Source: Haliclona indistincta
Taxonomy: Eukaryota; Porifera; Demospongiae; Haplosclerida; Chalinidae
NCBI GenBank assembly: GCA_964017065.1
Contig: OZ024784.1
Coordinates: 2,540,598-2,604,597 of the forward strand
Direction: 5' to 3'
DNA length: 64,000 bases
Each line of letters starts with the position of its first letter. Positions within the stretch are counted from its first letter, which is position 1. This document shows, piece after piece, positions 56,026 to 64,000 of the stretch. Position numbers and translations under genes: made by a program. The notes under the pieces are model-generated. The model was given only the letters and a program-made list of their open reading frames with translations, searched no databases and was not told where the DNA came from.

Positions 56026-58841
56026 CTAAGGTGAGGATGACACTTGTATAGTAAAGACAGAATGACCGTTTGTTTGTGTTGCTGTAATAGGGCTGTTTGG
56101 TGGCTGCTTAATTGTAGGCGATGATGGTAAGAGTTGAGATTTATTAGCAATTGAAATAAACGGCAGAGTCTTTCCTTCTGGATCTTTGCAAAATTTTACC
56201 ATCTGTATACAAGACTGAATAAAAATCTATGCTGAGCATATTATGTACCTTTGGAATAAAAGTGAGTCCCAAGAAAGTAATACTTTCTAAATAGACACAA
56301 ACTCCGATCCCAATGCCGTACGCATTCGCGAAGCCCTCAAGAGTGAAGCTGCAAGCCATGAGAGAAAGAATCAGCACAGTCGATATATACACGATAGCCT
56401 GGGACTCCTTAGTATCGTTGATCACATCAATTTTTACATTGCGTATGCGTATTGATAAGACAATGGCAATTATATGCATGATGAGTTTGATGGACACGGT
56501 AACACCCGATAAGACATTTTCTGCTAAAGAATTTCCACAGACAAGAATGAAGTGTTGGACTGTAATTCCCATTGACTGTGACCAAGAAAATTAATGATGC
56601 ATTGATTAGTAACTTACATTTACTGTTACTGGATTTTCTCTGTTTGGTTCTTTCCCATATTCAGCTGTTAATGTAAAGTTGAGTGCCTCAAGTGCAATGA
56701 AAGCAATGGCTTCAATGATCAGTATAGCTCCAAGCACAGACAAGAGATGCCAGTCTTTGATAGGCTACATACACCATCAAACATTAATTTATATGCACGC
56801 AGTGTACCAACCTTTTTCTTTTTATTTGGATTTTTGAAAATGTAATGGACTCTGAAGAGCTTAAGCATAGCAATGCCAAAACATATGTCATACCCGAAAA
56901 TAATAGCACCAAACCGAGTCTGTGTACTAATAATGAAAATACATAACAAATAATTATCGACTTACAATGCAAACTAGAATCAGCAGTTGATTGGAGTACA
57001 GAGGTATGTTATACAGAACTACTCCTGATCCAAGTAAGACAGTGCCAATTATCATCACATAATTCAGTGTAGGACTTGTCAACTTTACTATTCTAGGAAT
57101 TAGTAGAGATTAAATTAACTATACCAGCTGTATACTTACCGTCTTTTTCTGAATATAATGTTAAAAAGAATACACCAAAAAGCAAACACCAGGAGAGTTC
57201 CAAATAAAGCAGCTGATGTAATGAAAGTATAAATGTGTGTACTGTCCATGACAAGTATTGGTGTTCCGTCCTGTGGAATTCCATCTTTATTAGAAAAGAG
57301 AAGTGGATCATGATGGATTTGCAAAAAATTAACATGTGGCTCGCTATCAATAGTGCGATACAATATCATTCGGAGTCATTGTAGACTACTTGGACATCAT
57401 GCAGGCCTATAGGGAAATGTTAATTTGTTTCAAGTTTCATTACCAGGAAATAGTGTTGTATGGTTCACACAGTTAGTGTATAGTATTGAGTAGTTCCTTG
57501 CAGATGACTGTTCAATACCAGCTACCAAACTTCTCTCAATTTGTGATCCATTTGACAATCCTTGTTGTTCAAAGTGTACTAAAACATAGATTACTGATGG
57601 GTTAACTTACTAGTTTGAATCATGATAGCAACAGTTCTATTTATGCTGTCTTTCTTATTGAAAACGTCACTCTGTTAAAAAAAATCAAGTAGGACTAATA
57701 CAATAGGTACTTGCTCACAATGAAAGTGACGTTTGGTACCATCAAGTTGGCTATTGAGCAAGTGTTGTTGTCACTCCTTTGATCATATGGGCTAGGTATC
57801 ATTACATGTCGCAGAGCACAGTTAACCTCTTCTTCCTATAATAGTGTGCACACTGTTTATGTCATAACAGCTAGTAAACTCACTGTAGGTTGGATATCCA
57901 GTGAGTTATTAATAACAGTCCTGATATCATCAGCTGTGCAGTTTTCTGGTATGATGCTGCTATTCAGGAGTCTATCAACATTAATTCCAACTGTGATCCA
58001 TGCATATTCTGGATAAACCATTCTTCTGTGGTATGCCTATAGAATGTTGTTTCAATTGCACATTGTGTAGCGTATAGTCTTAAGACACTCACAGTACATA
58101 GAGCTTTGATTGCAGTACTTCTATCAACTTGTACAAGTACAATGATTTTATGTCCGTCAGTCTGAAGCTGAGTATGGAATGGAATTGATCTCATTAGCAT
58201 ACACCAGCATTGCACTCACCACAGTACCAGCTTCTTCAATGAATATTTCAACATCAGAGTTTGTAGCATTACTGAGTTCCTGCAGTGAAGAATAATGTTA
58301 TCAGCCATATGCACTAGTTTATATTAGAGCTGCACCTCATAAAGCTCTCTAGAAGTGAAGTCATCGACGAAAGCCAATACTCTTCTCCATCCAAATGATC
58401 TTAGAACCTCGAGTGTGACATGACCCAGTGTCTTGTTGCTGGGCACCATACACTGTGGTATTTTATCATGCAGCTGGCCGTTCATTTCTTGGTGCTGGAA
58501 GCAATTCGAAATGCAGATCTACATGAAAACAGAGACGTGACCAGTATTATACAGTCCAGATATTACAGCTCACTTTAGGATTGGAGCAGTGGGCGGAACC
58601 ACAGTTCACGAGTCGTGATGCTGCACTGCTACAAGCAATCTGTTCAGAGAGAAGCTATCATACTACTTACTGCAAGCTAAGTACGAAGCCAGACCTTGTG
58701 TGAAGATCCATCTAGGTTAAGACGTGACTTCTGCGAGAAGTATTCCACAGAGCAAGTAGTTCGATTGCATTTCGAGCTAGCAATCAGCAGCTGGAAGAAC
58801 GCTAAACACAAAGCAAATTTGCAGTATGCCGACAACACCAT
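56026..58841 (-). CDS. GABA-B-receptor-like class C GPCR
   Basis: A receptor with an extracellular periplasmic-binding-type ligand domain and seven transmembrane helices. The signal peptide is MVLSAYCKFALCLAFFQLLI (58695-58841). The ligand-binding domain runs from about 58639 to 57400, with CMVPSNKTLGHVTLEVLRSF, GWRRVLAFVDDFTSRELYE, KIIVLVQVDR and YPEYAWITVG. Many N-glycosylation sequons are present and the long Cys-rich linker of glutamate receptors is absent, favouring the GABA-B group. The 7TM part (57370-56240) includes FITSAALFGTLLVFAFW, FGAIIFGYDICFGIAMLKLF, RVHYIFKNPNKKKK and, after TM7, GLTFIPK. The last exon encodes a short cytosolic tail ending QVSSSP. Ligand and G-protein partner are unknown. 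About 15 small exons; a few junctions in the middle are approximate. Confidence 0.87.
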
Positions 58842-59127
58842 GGTGTCCACTTGTATAATATGGTGCAGTCTCGAATCATCTAGTAACAGAGGAGCTTTCT
58901 TCCGTCGCTCAATACAATCGCTATTATTGACCAGTGCAATTTAATGCGCGGGACCAGATTGCTCCCATGAGATTTCAATAACTCCCACATTGATTGCCGT
59001 TATCAAAAAACCTTAGCTATGCATAATATATGACTTGTATTAAAATGATAAGAAAGAAAAAACACATGACTTATAAACCACAAAAACTATTATTTTTACC
59101 ATTGAACGACAGAAATAACATGAATTG
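58842..59127. other. GPCR upstream region
   Basis: Promoter of the GPCR and 3' flank of FAXDC2-like copy 4. AT-rich beyond 58980. No gene. Confidence 0.4.
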
Positions 59128-60341
59128 TTATTTTGTTTTAGAATCAGGAATCAACTCTCTCAATGGAGTTAGTCCAAAATGAACAATATTTCTCTTGTGA
59201 GCCTTGCTGCGACGAAACACATCATCAGTATTGTGTAGACGATCAAGAATACCAAACACACCAAAATTTTGGCTAAATCTACAGAAAAAATTCATAGTGT
59301 AACTGTGATAGAAATTGACCTATTTTTCTGACCTAAAATGGTGGTAGTCGTGAGCCTCGGGAGAAGGAAGAAAAGGCAGATGATATCCACAGTGGTTATT
59401 TGTTGTACCGATAATAGTTATAACAAACCAAATCCATGCAACAGAATAGTGAGCTCCTGTCACAAGCGGTCCCATTGTAATAGGGAGCAGGTTCACCACA
59501 AAGTGTTCCACTGGATGGCAGTAAGTAGACGTGATACCGAATGGTTCAGTGATCTCGTGATGTATCTTATGGATATGTTTGTATAACTTTGGATGATGAA
59601 ACAACCTGTAGAGCATTCAGACTGAGACCGGTTTTTTTTTTGTATCATTATCAAAATGATGTTTCTTCGCTAGCGACACATGAATCATTATTAATATTAA
59701 CCTGTGTAGGTAGTAGAATGCAACTTCGACAAAGAGTAAGAAGAAGGCTAGGTGAAGGACTGCAGTAGAAAATGATGGAAGGTTGTAACCAAATTGAACT
59801 CCTCTCCATTTTACTAGAGGCCAAGTCACCAACTGATGGAAGGGTCCTACCACTGTCGAATTAAAAACAACACGTTTGAGAATTTTCCGATATCTTGCCA
59901 CAGTGATCTATATACACAGCAACAAAATTATTGAGACAACGAGCTCACGAAGCATGTATATTAACTCACTGGTTCTTTCTGATCCTGTATCTTGTATTTG
60001 TGAATCCATTTAGGCCAACCAGTGAGATCGATGAATCCATATATAAGATTACAGCAAGAAAAAGCAATAGCAATAGCGACAGTGGTGACTGAGAGGAGTA
60101 GAGAACACGTACATGTAACTAGACATAAAGGCTATGAACGAGACTTACTCAAAGTGTACATGATGAAGTCATTCTCTCCTGACAGCTGATATATAGTGGC
60201 CCAACTATTAGACAAGAATGTCCCGGAGGCTTCCCAAAACTGCTCCAAACGCCTGATTTGTATTTATAACAAAGGTAGCTTGTTTATTCTTGTCGAGTAG
60301 TCAACTTACAAAATAGTTGAATTATGGACTGTTGAAGCCAT
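59128..60341 (-). CDS. FAXDC2: FAXDC2-like hydroxylase, copy 4
   Basis: Begins MASTVHNSTIL and lacks the N-terminal LREKF helix exon of copies 1, 3 and 5. Exons then encode LEQFWEASGTFLSNSWATIY, an ITTVAIAIAFS membrane segment and GFIDLTGWPKWIHKYKIQ. The catalytic region follows with HRLFHH, HKIHHE, CHPVEH and AHDYHH. It ends LRELIPDSKTK. All iron-ligand histidines are intact, so it is probably active. It is the intact partner of pseudogene copy 2 in the inverted duplication. Its AHDYHH box and diverged C-terminus set it apart from the other copies. Confidence 0.9.
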
Positions 60342-60714
60342 TATCACCCTCTGATCAGTTTTGCTGTCACACAGTCAGTACCTTACAGCAACAGTAAGTA
60401 TCGATATTTGCTTTTTCGTCTGAGCTCTAACTGTTCTGTGAAGACTGGCAGGGCGGTTGAGATATCTGTGGGTGTGGCACCTAGCACAACGCCCACGCTC
60501 ATTACAGGCATTAGTACCACGATGTAACAGATTTGGATGATTCGAGGATAGCTAGAAGACTATGAACGAAAAGTTAAAGTGTTCATTCATTGTAACATTC
60601 TATGCTCTAATGTCTGATCAATCAGTGTGGAATATTTTCACACTACTATGTCTATTAATTATTACTGATGAATGATGCTACAAGCTGATTAGTATTATAC
60701 TCTGGTTGATCTCA
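60342..60714. other. Spacer between hydroxylase copies 4 and 5
   Basis: Aligns, inverted, with 42954-43108 plus 43837-44498 and provides the empty sites for the transposons there. No gene. Confidence 0.6.
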
Positions 60715-62729
60715 TTACTGGCAGTGTGCTGGTGAACACGACAGGTCTTTGGTCTTGGGAGTATCTGGAAAGAGTTCTTTGGCAGGAGAGAAACCTAGGA
60801 GGAGGATGTGTCGCTCATAGGCCTTGCTGCGACGGAATCCTTCATCAGTGTTGTGTAGACGATCCAGTATACCAAGCACACCAAAGTTCTGATTGAACCT
60901 GAAAGAGAAGTGAAGTGCAAGCTAAATGTATCTTTGCTACTCACTTAGCATGATGATAGTTGTGAGCTTCAGGAGAGGCCATGAAAGGGAGATGGTAACC
61001 AGTGTGTGAGTTGGTAGAATTGGCAACAGCCATTACAAACCATAGGTACATAGTGGACATGTGTGCACTGATTAATACTGGTCCCATCACTAGTGGAAAC
61101 ACATTGAGAATAAAGTGCTCTACTGGATGGCAATAGACAGAGCCAATGCCAAAAGGATCAATCAACTCATGATGTATCTTGTGAATGTATTTGTATAAAC
61201 GAGGATGATGTAACAGCCTAATAAACAACCAGTATGAGCAAGAGTATATGAGATAAAGTACTTGATAAGGATATCAACTAACCTGTGAATATAATAGAAC
61301 CAGATCTCCTCAATAATGACAAAGAAGAGGAGATTAAAAATTGCAACAGAGAAAGTGGGTAGCTCATAGGAAGATGATACACCAAACCAACGAGCCATAG
61401 GCCAGGTAATAAGAAGGACGGATGGACCAACAAAAATATTGTTGAACATAGACAGTTTTAGAGTCTTCCAATAGCGAGCAAAATTTATCTATAAAGAGAC
61501 ATCAAATTATGTGTATTTTATGGAAAAGGACCCACAGGCACATTCCGTTCCTCTTGTATTCTGTACTGTGACATCCACTTTGGTCGACCAGTGAGATCAA
61601 CAAACATAAAGAATGCATTGAACAAGACAAATGCTGTTAGTGACACTAGTGAAGATCCTGGACAGCAGGAAGAGAGGTGATGAGCAGGTTGGAGAAGGCG
61701 TGACTTACCCACAGTAAACATTATAAAGTCATTCTCTCCTGACAGCTGGTACATGGTGGCCCAGCGATTAGACCAGAATGTCTTAGAGGCTCCCCAGAAC
61801 TGTTCCAAGTGCCTAAGGCAGGAAGAAACCTATAACAAACAATCTATAGCGGCTAGAGGTCTCTATTGAATATCAGTGATATGGTGCCGGGTTGTAATAC
61901 ATGTTGTGAATACACACTACACAGTGTAATCAACATGTCACTTCCATGTTCAAATTATGACACTACAACAGTTAAGCCTAGTTCACAATACGAGCCACAA
62001 AGCTTAGCGACGCAACACGGAATATTGTTCACAATACATCGCGACGAGTGTGGGACACGGTGAAACGCATGCATCTTTTGACTGCTGCGTGATGCGTCGC
62101 GAGGATAGAAACAGTTGCAATGCGATGCGGCACTGTCAATGTGACCCATTGTGAACTAGGTTTTACAGTAAAGAGTATTAGGCCGTCAGCTGCAGTCAGC
62201 TGCATTGAATGAAACCACAAGAATTCATTGATGAAAAGGCTGAAAATTCCAGTGTTACTGTGTTGTGATATAGTCAGAAATTCATAACAAGCAAGTTTGT
62301 TCGCTAATGATATGTACACAAATACATTCTTAGGGTGTCAAGCATAGAGCGCTGCTCACAAGAAATCACTAAAATTTTTGTTAGAGGCAACACTGCATAT
62401 TGCAAATTAAAACATACTGCGGTTCAGGTCTGCCAGTACACTCCTACCAGAGGTTGGCGGTCGTTTTAATTTGTATTTACTCAAGATTGCTCTGACATTA
62501 ATTTGAAAATCAACTGCCAATTTTTAACACTGGTGTTACGCAGTACTAGTAGTCATACCAAATGAGAGAATTTCTGGCTGCAATAAAGATTAGTAAAGCA
62601 GATGCCAGAATGACCACTCCCTTCCTGAGGGCTTCATAGGCACCAATGAATTTTTCCCTCAACTGAAGCCAAAGAGGAATCAACTTGAGGAGTTATACTG
62701 ACTCACACACAAGGTCCTACCGTTTGCAT
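60715..62729 (-). CDS. FAXDC2: FAXDC2-like fatty-acid/sterol hydroxylase, copy 5
   Basis: Near-identical, inverted counterpart of copy 1, with the same exon layout: the first coding exon is again MQT, then LREKFIGAYEALRKGVVILA. His boxes: HRLLHH, HKIHHE, CHPVEH, AHNYHHAK. It ends SCSPAHCQ. Intron 2 is only about 0.7 kb, without the fold-back and TATA-flanked elements of copy 1, and so records the pre-insertion state. The few substitutions (for example FGIGSVYC for FGAGSIYC) indicate a fairly recent duplication. Confidence 0.93.
61974..62166. mobile_element. About 190-bp MITE in copy 5 intron
   Basis: Terminal repeats taagcctagttcacaat and attgtgaactaggtttta. It is shared with the copy 1 intron (40185-41725), so it predates the inverted duplication. 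Confidence 0.75.
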
Positions 62730-64000
62730 GGCTCGTTATATGCTGAAAATCAGCAAACAGATTAACACTTCAAGTTGAAAACCCTGGGACACAGGGGTAC
62801 GGATCGAACGAGAAACGACCAGTGAGACCACGCCCCTCATCGATCAAGCAAAAATCCGTAGATCTTGATCTCCGGCTTTAGCTAATAATTGAACGGAGCT
62901 CACTCATCGGATCTCGACCGCTCGAGATCTCAATTCCAACAGACTCCTTTCTACCTGTACTTTGCCGACCAGACACTGGATGTATACCTCCATTCTTCCT
63001 GCAGAGGGCTGAGCTATTCTCGTTCTCCTTTGTTAACGACTCGTCCGCGAAAAATCTGCATGTCACTTTCCCGCTTTGTCGATCATTTCAAAGACCCTTC
63101 CATTCAAAGCATCCAATCGAGTTTGGCTGAGTAGCTTCAGTCTTGTTTCTCATCTTAACAGCTGGTGAAGACCTGCGGTTTGAATCCGGGCTACTAGGCG
63201 CTTGCTTCCTGCGGAAACAGCGCTGCTTTCCTCCTCTTTCTCTCCGACCTACGATTCGACCATTCTACGTTTCTCGCGGGAATCTTTAGCGAGAGGATGG
63301 ATTCAACCAGACGGTGAGTTTGATCTAGTATTATAGATTCAAACTTGCCGGCATTGTATTTAAATATAGCTTGTTAATATTGTTGTCAGCAAAACATTTT
63401 CATTATCCAAAACACTGAGAAATGGGATTATTTTTGTGTATGGTATAGAATCTCTTGCACACACACACCTGCTCACTGTTTTATGCAGCAGAGTGTATGG
63501 GACACACTCACACGTTCCCCATCTCCTCTCCCTGTCCTCTCCCCTCTTTTATCTGATTGTTCCCCAGTTGTTATAATCTGTTTACTTTGTACAAGTGCGT
63601 TATGTTAGAGTTCATGAATAGAGGAAGGGAGTGGGGAGACACACAGCAGCCTTTCTGTCTCGCCCTTTACCAATGACGTTCTGATATGTAATGTGAGAAG
63701 AGGGTACACCTGATGTGGATTTTTGACTTTTTAGTGTAGTACAATAGTACTGCAACTATAAGTATTATCTATACACATGTAAACGTACTTGGTTTTCTCA
63801 CATTCTATGCACATGTAAATGTGCTCGGTTTTATCACATTCTGCATGCATAATCTTGCACATTGTTGCAGTCTAAGGATGTTTTGTCCTTGATTCATCCA
63901 TATAAGGAATGATAAAGGCTGTCACTATGGGCAACACAGATGCTTGTCACAGATTGCTGGCATTAGCAAATTATAGCAGCAATACTGTGACATTATTTCT
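62730..64000. other. Hydroxylase copy 5 upstream and right-end sequence
   Basis: The first ~58 bp match the region upstream of copy 1. Beyond that I see no recognised gene. A short ATG exon with a good donor (63298-63314, MDSTRR then gtgagt) could open a + strand gene continuing outside the window. An open frame of about 80 codons at 62890-63110 has no family match. Confidence 0.35.

Overview
This is a eukaryotic, early-branching animal genome window, most likely a demosponge (inference). Genes are split into many small exons with introns often of 40-120 bp. The protein set (BET protein, Integrator nuclease, NDFIP, class C GPCR) is animal, intergenic gaps are tiny, and MITEs, fold-back elements and microsatellites are dense. 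There are no bacterial-style operons. Gene models were built by hand from splice signals and reading-frame continuity; where stated, exon sums are divisible by three. LAYOUT: 1-4430 is a satellite array with 65/66/75-bp units. 5058-9459 (-) is a full-length BRD4-type BET protein, head to head with INTS11 (10183-15240, +), whose 2-kb intron carries a LINE fragment. 16079-16781 (+) is a small secreted protein. 17029-18493 (-) is NDFIP and 23606-25339 (+) is RFC3. Their shared upstream region is split by a 4.9-kb nested DNA transposon (18654-23543). 25706-26581 (+) is a secreted 18-cysteine protein, paralog A, followed by decayed copies of transporter exons, transposon debris and ACOT8 (28770-29782, -). 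30498-38130 is a giant palindrome with about 2.2-2.5-kb arms. From 38236 to 62787 lies an inverted duplication of FAXDC2-like fatty-acid/sterol hydroxylase genes: copies 1 (+) and 2 (+, broken) on the left, copies 4 (-) and 5 (-) on the right, plus the lone copy 3 (-). Between the two halves are a sugar transporter (45360-50335, -) with two cysteine-rich secreted genes (paralogs B and C) nested antisense in one intron, a mitochondrial AtuA-family protein (50394-53328, +), an ML-domain lipid-binding protein (55130-55775, +) and a GABA-B-receptor-like GPCR (56026-58841, -). HOW GENES RELATE: BRD4 and INTS11 both act on RNA polymerase II pausing and transcript processing and share an upstream region. 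The hydroxylases, ML protein, ACOT8 and AtuA homolog all handle lipids, but the clustering looks like local duplication rather than a coordinated pathway. The most notable material is the 18-Cys secreted family, whose N-terminal domain is nearly identical between paralogs while its cysteine-rich domain has diverged sharply, and a set of transposon insertions datable by paralogous empty sites.
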